Notes: generated by a model not told the origin, from the sequence alone. DNA of 24,013 nt from Candidatus Komeilibacteria bacterium (GCA_016204595.1 JACQKJ010000070.1:1-24013), one strand, 5' to 3'. Shown: positions 13,345 to 23,500, counted from the first letter of the stretch. Program-made: numbers and translations.

Positions 13345-15837
13345 TTACTCGAAGACGATCTCGTTATTCTCTATTTTTGCGGTGATTTTTTCCTTCGTTG
13401 CGATAGCGGATCCGCTCAAGAGCGCCCGGGAGAGCGGGTTGATGACGCGTTCCTGTATGGCGCGTTTCAGCGAGCGGGCTCCTTCTGCGGGTTTAAAGCC
13501 GGAGACCAACTCCGTGAGTACGCTCGGTTCGAAATGCAACACGTGATTGCGGGCGCTGAGGCGCTGCTTCACCTCTTCAAGCTCTCGCTGCACGATCTTT
13601 TTCGCTATCGCGAGGGTGAGCGGATTGAAGATGACAATCCCGTCAAGACGGTTCAGGAATTCTGGTCTGAACTGCTCCTTGAGGGACGTGTTGATGTAGT
13701 CCGTGAGCTGTTGTGAGTCGATAGTTCCCTGCTCCCCCTCCTCAAGCGAAAAGCCGACCTGCGCCTGCGTGGTGAATTCTTTGAGGCCGATATTCGAGGT
13801 CATGATGATGATGGTGTTCTTGAAGTTGACCCGTTTGCCGGTCGCGTCGGTGAGGTACCCGTCCTCAAGCACCGGCAGGAGGATATTGAAGACGTCCGGA
13901 TGCGCTTTTTCAATCTCATCAAAAAGCACGACGCTGTACGGTTTTTTTCGCACGGCATCGGTAAAGATATTGCCTTCTTTGTACCCGACGTACCCGGCAG
14001 GCGCGCCCAGGAGTTTCGAAACGTTGAACCGTTCAGCAAATTCGGACATGTCGATGCGGATCAGCGCGTCCTCGCGGTTGAAGAGGAACCGTGAAAGCAG
14101 GCGCGCCATTTCTGTCTTGCCAACGCCTGAAGGCCCCAGGAACATGAAGGATCCCAGGGGCTTGCGCGGATCGGCGAGGCCGGAACGCGATCGTCTGATG
14201 GTTTCGGCCACGCGGGAAATGGCTTCCGCTTGTCCGTAGAGATGCTTGTTGAGGAGCTGTTCCAGGTTGGTAAGCTGCTTCTTGTCGGAAGCGACGATCT
14301 CACTCAGCGGAATGTTGGTCGCTTGCGCAATGACGTGCGCGATATCGATCGCGGCGATAATGCCCAGGGATTTTAGCGATGCTTTGTTTTTCAGCGATTT
14401 CAGGTCGTGCAGTTCCTGGAGGATGATATCCTCCTGGTCCTTGATGTTCAGGGCCTGGGTATAGTTCTCATTCATGATGAAGGATCGCTTGGTTTCCTGG
14501 ATAGCTTTGATGTTGTGCTCCAGTTCGCGGATGCGTTTTGTCTCGGAACTGTATTTTTTAGAGATCTTGAGCTGAGACGCGGCTTCGTCAATGAGGTCGA
14601 TCGCCTTGTCAGGCATTTTTTTGTCCGGCTGATACCGCTGGCTCAGGGTAATTGCCGCCTGTAGTGCGTCGTCGGTAATGGTGACGTTGTGATAGTTTTC
14701 GTAGTTCGATTTGATGCCCTTGAGGATCTCCATGGTCTCGGCTTCGGTCGCTTCATCAATCATAATGACCTGAAACCGGCGTTCAAGCGCCTTGTCGCTC
14801 TCGATGAATTTTTTGTATTCCTCATGCGTGGTCGCGCCAATGCAGCGAAGCTGGCCCCGTGCGAGGGCGGGCTTGAGGATGTTCGCCGCGTCGAGCGATC
14901 CTGCGCTCGAACCGGTGCCGATGATGTTATGGATCTCGTCTATGAAGAGGATGATCGATTCATCTTGTTTCACTTCATCGATGATCTGCTTGAGCCGGTT
15001 CTCGAACTCGCCGCGATACATGGTTCCCGCGACCACCGCGGACAGATCAAGCGTCAAAATGCGTTTGTCCATGAGGATATCCGGAACAGCGCCCTCGGTG
15101 ATCTTTTTGGCAAGCCCTTCTATGATCGCGGTTTTGCCGACACCCGGATCACCGACCAGGATGGGATTGTTCTTGGTCCTCCGCGACAGGATCTGGATCA
15201 GACGGTTGATCTCTGAGGCACGGCCGATGACCGGATCGATATTTTTTTGCACTTTGTCGGTTGTCAGGTTGGTCGTGAACGCTTCAAGCACAGAGGCAGG
15301 TGCGCCTGATTCCGTCAGCATATCCGTATCGCTGCCATCATTCGCTGACTCAGACGGGACATTGTTGAAGCGGGACGTGCTCTTGAGGATCGTATGGATC
15401 TGCTCCATCAGAGTAGAAACGTTCACGCGGTGGTCGGTAAAAATAGCGCGCAGTTTCGAATCGGGCGTTTTGACGATTCCCATCAGCAGATGTTCGCTGC
15501 CCACGTATTTGTGCCGGTATTCATATGATGTTTTGACGGCCAGCTCGATGATGCGCTGGCTCTTTTGCGAAGGCTGTGGCATGTTCCAGAAATCGGAAGG
15601 ATGGCTGTGCCGCATATTCACGTTGAGCCGTTCAGGCGAGCGGAAGACGACCGTGTTGATCGTCACGTTCTGTTTCTGCATGATCTCAATACCGATGCAG
15701 CCTCGCTGCTGCAGAAGCGCTTCGAGGATATGCACCGGCTCAATAGCGGAACTATGCTCCTGCCAGGCGATATTCTGCGCCTGGATAAGGATCCTCTTGA
15801 AGTGTGAAGTGAATTTCTCGAGTAGGTTGTCGAACAT
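13345..15837 (-). CDS. clpC: ATP-dependent Clp protease ATPase subunit, ClpC type
   Basis: Hsp100 unfoldase of 830 residues that feeds proteins to ClpP. The Clp N domain occupies about 1-150. AAA+ module 1 has GDPGVGKT (229-236), ILFIDE (296-301) and the pore loop GTMYRGEFENRL (271-282). A short coiled middle domain (about 430-485) is ClpC-like, not the long ClpB one. AAA+ module 2 has GPSGVGKT (568-575), VVLFDE (636-641) and pore loop GYVGYKEG. A VGF tripeptide at 694-696 sits at the ClpP-docking loop, supporting a proteolytic partner. The start overlaps the htpX stop by one base (TAATG), so translation is probably coupled. clpP is not in the window. Confidence 0.95.
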   Translation of the reverse strand: MFDNLLEKFTSHFKRILIQAQNIAWQEHSSAIEPVHILEALLQQRGCIGIEIMQKQNVTINTVVFRSPERLNVNMRHSHPSDFWNMPQPSQKSQRIIELAVKTSYEYRHKYVGSEHLLMGIVKTPDSKLRAIFTDHRVNVSTLMEQIHTILKSTSRFNNVPSESANDGSDTDMLTESGAPASVLEAFTTNLTTDKVQKNIDPVIGRASEINRLIQILSRRTKNNPILVGDPGVGKTAIIEGLAKKITEGAVPDILMDKRILTLDLSAVVAGTMYRGEFENRLKQIIDEVKQDESIILFIDEIHNIIGTGSSAGSLDAANILKPALARGQLRCIGATTHEEYKKFIESDKALERRFQVIMIDEATEAETMEILKGIKSNYENYHNVTITDDALQAAITLSQRYQPDKKMPDKAIDLIDEAASQLKISKKYSSETKRIRELEHNIKAIQETKRSFIMNENYTQALNIKDQEDIILQELHDLKSLKNKASLKSLGIIAAIDIAHVIAQATNIPLSEIVASDKKQLTNLEQLLNKHLYGQAEAISRVAETIRRSRSGLADPRKPLGSFMFLGPSGVGKTEMARLLSRFLFNREDALIRIDMSEFAERFNVSKLLGAPAGYVGYKEGNIFTDAVRKKPYSVVLFDEIEKAHPDVFNILLPVLEDGYLTDATGKRVNFKNTIIIMTSNIGLKEFTTQAQVGFSLEEGEQGTIDSQQLTDYINTSLKEQFRPEFLNRLDGIVIFNPLTLAIAKKIVQRELEEVKQRLSARNHVLHFEPSVLTELVSGFKPAEGARSLKRAIQERVINPLSRALLSGSAIATKEKITAKIENNEIVFE

Positions 15838-16733
15838 TAGGGTTGTCGTAATCGTTTAATGCGCAGAGCGAGCGGCGGGTGAGTCGAAAAAAGATTTGAC
15901 GCCACTTTGGCGAAGCCGTCTGCTTTGAAGGGATTGGCAATATACAAATGAGCTGTCGCGCGATTCGCGCTGTGGAGCGGTTGTTTGCTTGCGCCGATCT
16001 TTTCGAGGGCCCGGGCCAATCCTTCCGGATAGCGCGTGGCAAGCGCTCCCGAAGCGTCCGCCAGGAATTCCCGCTTGCGTGAGATGGCTAACTGGATCAG
16101 CTGCGCGGCGATCGGGGCGAGAATGGCAAAAATGAGACCGATGATGAGCAGAATACCCGCCGCATTTCGGTTTCCGGAATTGCTTCGCCTGCCCCCAAAG
16201 AACATGCTCCGTGTCGTGAAGTCGGCGATGAGCGCGATGAGTCCGACGCACACGATGACGATGGTAGCGAGCCTGATGTCGTAGTTCTTTACGTGCGAGA
16301 GTTCGTGGGCTATCACGCCCTCAAGCTCTTCGTTCTCCAATGCTTCGATGATGCCGGTGGTCAGGGCAATCGACGCATGCTGGGGGTCTCTGCCGGTCGC
16401 GAACGCATTGAGCGCGCTGTCAGGGATGATGTAGATTTTCGGGGTGGGAACGCCTATGGTGATGCAGAGATTTTCGACCAGGCGGTAGACGTACGGATTC
16501 TCTTCCTTGACGATGGGTTTTGCATGCGCCACCGCGAGGGCTATGCGATCTCCTCGGTAATAGCTCGTGAGCGCCATACCCGTAGCTACCAGAAGGGCAA
16601 TAACGAGGATACCGGGCCCTGCTTCAAAATACCATGAAGCCCAATAGCCGACGGCGCTGATCAGCACAATAAAGAGAGAGAGCAATACAATGCTTTTCCG
16701 CTTGTTGCTGTCGATCTGTGAATAGATATTCAT
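15837..16733 (-). CDS. htpX: Membrane zinc metalloprotease HtpX
   Basis: M48-family membrane protease of 298 residues, acting in quality control of membrane proteins. Two N-terminal hydrophobic segments (about 14-34 and 40-56) are followed by the HELSH zinc motif (His143, Glu144, His147) and the third ligand Glu222 in REFLADASGA. Two more hydrophobic segments lie at 155-172 and 192-215. Its own promoter lies in front, and lemA is the next gene upstream, a common pairing. The stop overlaps the clpC start. Confidence 0.95.
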   Translation of the reverse strand: MNIYSQIDSNKRKSIVLLSLFIVLISAVGYWASWYFEAGPGILVIALLVATGMALTSYYRGDRIALAVAHAKPIVKEENPYVYRLVENLCITIGVPTPKIYIIPDSALNAFATGRDPQHASIALTTGIIEALENEELEGVIAHELSHVKNYDIRLATIVIVCVGLIALIADFTTRSMFFGGRRSNSGNRNAAGILLIIGLIFAILAPIAAQLIQLAISRKREFLADASGALATRYPEGLARALEKIGASKQPLHSANRATAHLYIANPFKADGFAKVASNLFSTHPPLALRIKRLRQP

Positions 16734-16769
16734 TGCGCGCCTACTAGTTCGTAAACAATGCGAAGAACT

Positions 16770-16798
16770 ATTTTAGTAACTCATGAACCGCTTGTCAA
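16770..16798 (-). promoter_or_regulatory. Promoter of htpX-clpC-comF
   Basis: On the minus strand TTGACA (16798-16793, consensus), a 17-bp spacer, TAAAAT (16775-16770). Start is expected near 16763, about 30 nt before the htpX ATG. The first T of the -35 box is the terminal base of the MITE-like element, and the rest lies in flanking DNA. Confidence 0.75.
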
Positions 16799-16902
16799 CC
16801 CCGTTAGAAGTCCCATACCGAATTTACATATCAAACACTGTTTTTCATGACTGGATATAGTATCTCCTACAAGTAGCCGTCATACGGGACTTCTAACGGG
16901 GT
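16798..16902. mobile_element. MITE-like element with 17-bp perfect terminal inverted repeats
   Basis: Arms 16798-16814 (ACCCCGTTAGAAGTCCC) and 16886-16902 are exact inverted copies, separated by 71 nt of A/T-richer, non-coding sequence. Homology of the arms extends weakly inward (CCCATAC against GTATGGG-like). No clear target duplication longer than CA is seen. It carries no gene. It could be a non-autonomous transposon or a dispersed palindromic repeat; a long-looped transcription hairpin is less likely. Confidence 0.6.
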
Positions 16903-16931
16903 CAAGGTGCGTATGTTTCCGATGAAGGTTA

Positions 16932-17489
16932 CTAGAATTTCACCGAGACGTTCTCGCGCTCTGATTCTTTCGTAACCTCGAAGTACGCAAATGGTTTGAA
17001 GTTCAGGCTTTGGGCGACCATGTTGTTGGGGAATGTCTGGGTTTTGGTGTTGAAATCGCGGACCATTCCGTTGTAGAAGCGGCGCGCCGCCTGGATCTTG
17101 TTCTCGGTATCGGAAAGTTCATCCTGCAGTTTTGCGAAGTTGCCGGATGCTTTGAGATCAGGGTAATTCTCCGCAACAGCGAACAATGACTTGAGAGCGC
17201 CGGTCAGCATGTCTTCCGCCTTTGCGCGCGTTGGCGCTTCCTCGGCGCTCATGGCGATCCGCCGGGCTTCGGTCACCGCCTGCAGCGTCTTTGCTTCATG
17301 CTGCATGTAGCCTTTCACGGTCTCGACCAGATTCGGAATGAGGTCATAGCGGCGTTTGAGCTGCACGTCGACGTCGCTGTACGCTTCCTGCACACGATTC
17401 TTCGATCGGATGAGCGAATTGAAGAGCTGCACCAGCCACAGGATGAGCAGGAGCAGTATGACAGCTAAGGTCAGGATAAATGGATTCAT
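16932..17489 (-). CDS. lemA: LemA family protein
   Basis: A 185-residue LemA protein: one N-terminal transmembrane helix (about 4-24), then a long helical bundle with the family core NSLIRSKNRVQEAYSDVDVQLKRRYDLIPNLVETVKGY, ENYPDLKASGNFAKLQDELSDTENKIQAARRFYNGMVRDFN and FPNNMVA. Its role is not fixed; it is often beside htpX, as here, though separated from it by the MITE-like element. No promoter or Shine-Dalgarno was identified; a short inverted repeat CGAGGC/GCCTCG (17524-17549) lies in the 97-nt gap upstream. Confidence 0.95.
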   Translation of the reverse strand: MNPFILTLAVILLLLILWLVQLFNSLIRSKNRVQEAYSDVDVQLKRRYDLIPNLVETVKGYMQHEAKTLQAVTEARRIAMSAEEAPTRAKAEDMLTGALKSLFAVAENYPDLKASGNFAKLQDELSDTENKIQAARRFYNGMVRDFNTKTQTFPNNMVAQSLNFKPFAYFEVTKESERENVSVKF

Positions 17490-17586
17490 AATGAGATTGT
17501 TGAAGACTGCTTATGAGAGTGCTCGAGGCATTTATTCGACAGAGCCTCGCAGCTATTCGGAGCCAATGGTTCTGCTCCATACAGGG

Positions 17587-18102
17587 CTACTCAATGGTCG
17601 GTACGATGAGAATGCGTATGGTCGTAGCGGTGAATTCAGCTAATCCTTTGATGTTGTCCGTGCTCTGCGCGGAGATGACTGTGCCGATCTGTATTCGTCC
17701 GGAGAGGGAGGGGAGAGGAGTTTCTTTTATTTTGATCGAGCTATCGGGTTGGTTGATTTGCTGTGCTTCTATGAATTGCGTTTGATCGGTGTACTGAATG
17801 ATTTTATTTCCCCGATCGGTCGCAAGCGTTATGCGTCGTGCGCCCGCATCATACTCCGTGACGCGACCTGCGTATGAATACACGCTGTCTTCTTCGGGCG
17901 GTTGCGGGGGGAACGTGGGTTGTGGGATCGCGCGGCGACCCGGGATCGGTTGCGCGTTATTGTTGAGTTCTCCGCCCGTCCGCTGACCCGTGCGGATATA
18001 CTGAGACTGCATGATCAGCGCCACAATGCTTACCACGAGAATGATGATTTCTATCAGGAGGCGGATAGGTACGAGGCGTTTCCCGGGGTCTGGTTGATTC
18101 AT
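17587..18102 (-). CDS. Membrane-anchored hypothetical protein
   Basis: A 171-residue protein. A short basic N-terminus is followed by a hydrophobic anchor (about 14-34, IRLLIEIIILVVSIVALIM), a Pro/Asn-rich linker (PIPGRRAIPQPTFPPQPPEE) and a strand-rich domain about 75-170 (AGRVTEYDAGARRITLATDRGNKIIQYTDQTQF...). The last part is vaguely like the DUF5666 beta-barrel pattern, not a firm match. The frame extends upstream to 18234 but crosses the opposite promoter region; ATG 18102 just before the anchor is preferred. It probably lies outside the cytoplasm. Confidence 0.65.
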   Translation of the reverse strand: MNQPDPGKRLVPIRLLIEIIILVVSIVALIMQSQYIRTGQRTGGELNNNAQPIPGRRAIPQPTFPPQPPEEDSVYSYAGRVTEYDAGARRITLATDRGNKIIQYTDQTQFIEAQQINQPDSSIKIKETPLPSLSGRIQIGTVISAQSTDNIKGLAEFTATTIRILIVPTIE

Positions 18103-18123
18103 GTGCCTATGGAGAATTATTTG

Positions 18124-18152
18124 TTGCCGAGGAACGTATGGTATTGTATAAT
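18124..18152 (+). promoter_or_regulatory. Promoter of the surface-protein operon
   Basis: TTGCCG (18124-18129), a 17-bp spacer and consensus TATAAT (18147-18152). Start is expected near 18159, which rules out the in-frame ATG at 18138 for the first gene. Confidence 0.65.
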
Positions 18153-18212
18153 AAATCAAGTTTTCGGTCAAACAAATCTGATGATAAGTGGTTTTTTGTA
18201 GCACCCGTGCGT

Positions 18213-19358
18213 ATGCATAATTTCGGAGGGACACAGCACAGAGGCGTAGAGCAGCACCGCACGCGACAGCGCGTTCGCGGTATTCGATGGGAATGGTATG
18301 CTGTGGTTTTTGTCATGGTATTTTGTGCCGGAATACTCGTGCGGGCGCAAACTTTCGGCGTGCCGTCCGCGCCAGCGCCCAACAACACTACTGCGCTGAA
18401 CACGCTCAGCGACACAGGCGATTTTGTCAGCCTTACGAGCGTAGCCGCCGAGTTGGTGAAAAGCTCGCTGGTGGTTGCCTTGTCAACGCCGTCCAGCGCC
18501 ATCATCGGCGATTTTGAGAGGAACGTAAGTTTGAGCGGATTCGCGGGCATTACGACTGACCCGTTCACGCCGCCGGCTCTGCCTGGCACCGTTCCGGGTG
18601 CGGCGGTCTACGGCTATGCAAAAGGAACCGGCTCGAGCGTCGGGCTCTACGGGTATACACCGTCGGGTACGGGTGTTTTTGGCGCAACTGTTTTATCGGG
18701 CGGATACGCAGCTCGTTTCTTGGGGCCCGTGAGCATTTTGAGCAAGGCTGGCTTGAGCGGCAGTTTGTACGTACAGGGTACTATGAGCGTGCCAACGCTT
18801 ACCGTTGTTTCGACGGGAGGAACGGTAGAGGCGCTTGAGAGTGGCAACGGTATGCTGATTGACGGCAAACTGCTCCGCGGCATTGATGGGCAATCGTCAG
18901 GCGAGTATGGCGTCTACGGCGAGTCGTTAACGAACGGCATCGGGTTCTCGTCGCTCAACAACGGGGTGACTCTGGCTGGTGCGCAGACGATCAAGGGCGC
19001 TGTCGGAACCACACTCAATACGACCGGTGCAGCCGGTGTCTTTGGCTGGTCACTTCTTGGAAATGGAGTGTATGGAAATTCAGGGGCAGCATCAGATCGC
19101 TGGGCTGTCGAAGGCAAAGCAACCGTCAGCCAATGCAGTTCGACTGACCCGAAGGTCTGTAGTGCCGGCGTCTACGGTAGGGGAGGAGCTTATGCCGGTT
19201 ACTTTGAGGGTGATCTCAATATTGATAATGGCGGCGATCAAAACGGAGCAGCGCTCTACCTCGGCAGCAGCGGCATCACTGAAGCGGGGCTTAAAGCGCT
19301 TCTTGATTGGTGCGATAATACTGCCGGGGTCGGCGATAAGTGTCCTGACCCGCATTAG
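18213..19358 (+). CDS. Secreted/anchored YGVYG-repeat surface protein 1
   Basis: A 381-residue protein with a single hydrophobic segment (about 27-45) acting as signal or anchor, ending near RAQTFG. The exported part is low in charge and rich in Gly, Ser, Thr and Val, with repeated turns such as AAVYGYAKG, GLYGYTPSGTGVFG, GEYGVYGES, NGVYGNSG and AGVYGRGGAYAGYFEG. These resemble the hyaline or tail-fibre-like repeats of fibrous beta-structured proteins. FLGPVSI and LSGSLYVQG recur in the two downstream paralogues. Two Cys pairs lie in the last third, and the C-terminus has a short helix (TEAGLKALLDW). ATG 18213 is taken as start because the promoter excludes 18138; no Shine-Dalgarno. The role may be adhesion or cell-surface structure. 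Confidence 0.75.
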   Translation: MHNFGGTQHRGVEQHRTRQRVRGIRWEWYAVVFVMVFCAGILVRAQTFGVPSAPAPNNTTALNTLSDTGDFVSLTSVAAELVKSSLVVALSTPSSAIIGDFERNVSLSGFAGITTDPFTPPALPGTVPGAAVYGYAKGTGSSVGLYGYTPSGTGVFGATVLSGGYAARFLGPVSILSKAGLSGSLYVQGTMSVPTLTVVSTGGTVEALESGNGMLIDGKLLRGIDGQSSGEYGVYGESLTNGIGFSSLNNGVTLAGAQTIKGAVGTTLNTTGAAGVFGWSLLGNGVYGNSGAASDRWAVEGKATVSQCSSTDPKVCSAGVYGRGGAYAGYFEGDLNIDNGGDQNGAALYLGSSGITEAGLKALLDWCDNTAGVGDKCPDPH

Positions 19359-19364
19359 TTTTTA

Positions 19365-19392
19365 AAATCCCAAATCCCAAATACCAATATCC
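19365..19392 (+). repeat. Four tandem heptamers abutting a start codon
   Basis: AAATCCC, AAATCCC, AAATACC, AATATCC run head to tail and end directly at ATG 19393. They fill most of the 34-nt gap between surface genes 1 and 2 in place of a ribosome site. Confidence 0.75.
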
Positions 19393-20535
19393 ATGAAATC
19401 AGTTCAGCGCCACTGGACAGCAGAGCTACGATCATATCGCATAGGCATTTCCGGTATTGTTTTATTTCTCGCATTCGTTCTCGTCGTATCTGCTTCCTCG
19501 ACAAGCATGGGCCCGCCGCAACCGCCGATCTCCGTGTCCACGCTTGACTCTGCGATGGATTTAAGTGACTTCGTGAGCAAAACGCTGCTGCAGCAGCAAC
19601 GCCTGAAAGGGCCGATGTCAGTCGTGCATACTGTCGGGGCAAGCGATACGTATCCGGCTCGGCTTGGGTATACTGACGGATCATCAAATAACATCGGAGC
19701 TCTGGGCATCGGCGAAGCGTCGGTTGCTGCAGGTTTTGTGCCGCCCTTGCCGTTTGATTCCGGGAATTATGGTGTGTACGGATATGCAGCGAACGGAGCA
19801 AGTAATTACGGCATCCATGCAGTCAGCGCTTTAGGCACGGGCGTCGGCGGCACCGTGAACAGGGATACTGATTTTGCAGGGCATTTTACCGGACCGGTGC
19901 GTATCGAGAATACCCCGGACGGAGTGTCCGGGTCGCTTACCATTCAGAAATCAACCAACATCGCCGAAGGAGGAATGGTAGTCGGAAATCCCTCTGCTGT
20001 CGCTCTGCGTCTGAATTCAGTGACACAGGCAGGGGCGACAACAGGCGGAATTATCGGTACGAGCGTGTCTTCAGCTGCGTATACTGATACAGGGGTCATA
20101 GGCAAGAGCACTCTTTCCGGTGCGCAGGGCATTGCCGTTACGTCCCTGAATGTACCGGATCCCGTGAGCGGAAGTTCTCTGACCGGCTACGGCATCTATG
20201 GGTATACGGCCAATGGAAACGGCGTGATCGGCGAGGGAGATACGGCGCGGAGCATTGCGACAGGCGTGTATGGCGAGTCGCGAGATTATGGCGTGTACGG
20301 CAAGGGCGTTTTCACGGTCTCGACAGAGAGCGGCGCAGGCGTTTTTGCCTGCGGCACCCTTACCTCGGCTGATTTCCAAGGACATGTCCGGGTTCTGGGA
20401 GAACTCCAGATGGGTGTTGCGTCGGACAGCTACGACGGAGGTCAAAAAACCGTGACGCCCAGCTTTGTGCTGACCGAGCAGCAGCTCCAAACCATCGCTG
20501 GTTTAGCAGGAGTTACCTTAAAAACCCTGCCATGA
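19393..20535 (+). CDS. Secreted/anchored YGVYG-repeat surface protein 2
   Basis: A 380-residue paralogue of the gene before it. It has a basic N-terminus, a hydrophobic segment at about 17-36, then NYGVYGYAANGASNYGIHAV, HFTGPVRI, VSGSLTIQK, GYGIYGYTANGNGVIGEG and GVYGESRDYGVYGKGVF. The C-terminal LTEQQLQTIAGLAG matches the helix at the end of protein 1. A single Cys lies near FACGTLT. The stop overlaps the start of gene 3 by four bases (ATGA), so the two are coupled. The shared layout (anchor, helical spacer, YG turns, GPV-I block, C-terminal helix) suggests that these products assemble together or substitute for each other. Confidence 0.8.
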   Translation: MKSVQRHWTAELRSYRIGISGIVLFLAFVLVVSASSTSMGPPQPPISVSTLDSAMDLSDFVSKTLLQQQRLKGPMSVVHTVGASDTYPARLGYTDGSSNNIGALGIGEASVAAGFVPPLPFDSGNYGVYGYAANGASNYGIHAVSALGTGVGGTVNRDTDFAGHFTGPVRIENTPDGVSGSLTIQKSTNIAEGGMVVGNPSAVALRLNSVTQAGATTGGIIGTSVSSAAYTDTGVIGKSTLSGAQGIAVTSLNVPDPVSGSSLTGYGIYGYTANGNGVIGEGDTARSIATGVYGESRDYGVYGKGVFTVSTESGAGVFACGTLTSADFQGHVRVLGELQMGVASDSYDGGQKTVTPSFVLTEQQLQTIAGLAGVTLKTLP

Positions 20536-23500
20536 AACAGCGCCGCACATATACTTTTTTGAAATCATCTGTCCGCCCGTGGATCATCCGAGGTCTTTCG
20601 TTCGGTATTGTGGTTGCCGTCTCATTTAGCGCTGGACGGTTTCTAGTGTGGGCGCAGGTCTGGACGCCTCCGCAGGACCAGCCGCCGATCAATAACGCGG
20701 GTCAGCCGCCAACTGTTGCCAACTCTGCTGACTTGCTTAGAAAAAGCCCGACAACCCTGCAGACAATGCAGGGGTCGCTTAAGGGAGCGGTCGTTTCAAG
20801 CGTGCCGGTCGAACTCGGGGATCCGGCAACACAAAAAATTTCCATTTTTGCGCGGAATAGTTATACGGCACCGGCGTATCCGTCCGGAACCATAGGCGTG
20901 TCCGCCTATGCCGCTTCGACAAGATATGGCGCGTATGGCTATGCTGATGGGACCGGCATCAACTACGGTGTCATGGGACAGGCCGGAACTTCCGGCAATG
21001 CGGCCGTATTTCAGGGGCCGGTGGGCATTAATACGAACGGTACGGCGCTCGGACGTTTGAGTGTTGCCAGAGGCGTCACGGTTGAGGGGGGGTTCTCGTG
21101 CCTGGAATCCGCCGGATGCGTGATACCGAGCAACACGATGGCCATCACGGCTAACAATCCAAGCGGCGGTACCGCGGTCTACGGCTTTTCGAGTACGCTG
21201 CCGGGGATTGCTATCAATCTCGACAGCTCTGCAGGCCTTCGCGTTTCGGGATATGCCAGTCTCAGCGGGGCAGGTATTGCCGGCTATGGCATTGACGGTT
21301 TCTACGCCAAAGCGTCAGGCAGTGACAATCTCGACCGATACAATGGCATTGAAGGGTACGCTGTCACTCCTGGTGCTACGGATTCATTCGCCCTGCGAAA
21401 AGGAGTCTACGGGCTGACAGACGGCGGTTATGGCAACAAGGCGAGCTATGGCGGAGCTAATCCTTTTGATTTCGCGGCAGGGGTCAGAGCATGCGTGAAA
21501 AACAGCACCGGTGTTATCCAGAACAAACACGGCATCTACGGCACCGGCGGCAAATATGCCGGGTATTTTGACGGAGATCCGGGAGTATGCACGGCCACTG
21601 ACGCGGTAGTTGTTGATGCGGGCGGTGCGGATTTTTACGGTGACCATGCCATTGCGGCCGATGGAACCCCGATTGCCGCATATTTTGTAGCCGGAGTGAA
21701 AGATTTAAGAATTGCGAAGTGCGGCCGCGCTGACTGCGTTAATAACCCGCCCGGGTCTACTGTCCTTACTACAGTGGATACGTCAATAGCCGGCTATGGG
21801 CCATCCATCATCGTGCCATCTGACGGGAAACCAATCGTGAGCTACACAGCTGAAACCTCTGTCAATAACTTCGCTCTGAAGGTACTGAAATGCGGTTTGC
21901 CCGATTGCAGCGATACGACAAGCACCCCCTATCCGACCGGCCCTGGAAATAAGATCACGATCGTCTACCCGTCAAATGTTCGAAATAGCAGGACCTCGAT
22001 CGGGATAGGGTCTGATGGATTTCCGGTCATAGCTTTTTCAGACAACGATCTTAAGTTCATGAAGTGCCGAACCGCGGATTGCAGCGACACGAACGCCGCA
22101 AGCCCGACCGGAAATATCACGAGAACGCTGGATACCACTGGCGTCCTGATGATCCCGTCGGTCGCGGTGCCGCCAGATGGCAAACCGGTTATAAGTTATT
22201 ATGAATCGCAAGCACAAGATCTGTATGTCGCAAAATGCGGTGACTCCACCTGTGATCCTCTTAATGAGAATTTCAAGAAAACGAAAGTGCATGGTGAAAG
22301 CGGCGGCGGCTCTGCAGACATCGGTGATAGGAGTGATATTACCATTCGGCCCGGGGGGAACTTGCCGATGATAAGTTATCTCTATGGAACAAAAGTCGGT
22401 ATCATGACCTGCGGTCTCGCGGATTGCAGCGACACGAACGCCGCAAGCCCGACCGGGAATCAAATCTCGATAATAGACTATCCTCTTGCTTTTGACGCGA
22501 ATACGTCCATCATTGTTGCTCCGAACGGCACTCCGAGAGTGGCATACGTGGCGGTTCTATCGGCCCCTGATGAGCTGGTCTATGTGATCTGCAATAACCT
22601 TACGTGCTCATCGTATACCGTGTTATATCCTGACACTGACACCGATGAAGAGGGATATGACGTGTCAGCGGTTTTGCACCCCGACGGAGCAGTAACAATG
22701 AGTTATTTTAATGCCTCTGTCGCTGATCTAAAAATACTGTATTGTGGTGATGACCTTTGCGAAACGACATATTGTATAGCGCCGGTAACTGACGCAGGCA
22801 ATGTCATGATCGCCGGAGGTGCAACCACCTGCACCGATCCGTCAATCAATTTGCTCGATGGTCCTGACGGTGTTGGCACCTATACCTCCATACGGGTTCG
22901 CGCCAACGGGAATCCGGTTATCTCGTACCATGATGATGACAACGGTAATCTCAAAATCGCGCTCTGCAGTGACCCCGCCTGCATCGGAAAGACCATCAAG
23001 ACCCTTGATCCGAGCGTGAGCGATGTCGGCTGGTTCACCTCGCTTGCTATCACCACCGATGATAAACCTGTGGTTGCTTATTTTGATGGCGGCACGAATC
23101 AAAACTTGATGCTTGCCAAGTGCAATGAGTTTGACTGCTCAACGCCGGTGACGCCACGAGTAGTAGATAGTTCCGGCGATGTGGGGCGCAACGCATCGCT
23201 GGAACTCCGCCAGCCCGGTAATATCCCCATCATCAGTTATCAGGATAATACCGTTGACGCCACGCCAGCGGGGTTGAAGCTTGTTATCTGCGGCAATGAT
23301 ATCTGTACTTCCGGTAATATCTTTAGATCGCTTGATACGGTAAGTACTGCCGGTTGGTACACTTCTCTTGCACTCGATACGGACGGGCTACCGGTGGTGA
23401 GCTATCATGATGTAGGAGGAGTTCGGGTGCTCAAAGTAGCCAAGTGCGGCAATGCCGACTGCTCAAGCGGGAATACAGTGGTTCAAGTTGTGCCAAAGCC

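Noticed and set aside
14792..15859. A 355-codon plus-strand frame opposite clpC
   Set aside because: It is a shadow of the clpC codons; the minus strand has full AAA+ motifs and the plus frame resembles nothing.
18138..18212. Upstream start for surface protein 1 at 18138
   Set aside because: The TATAAT box at 18147-18152 lies downstream of that ATG, so a transcript from this promoter would not include it.
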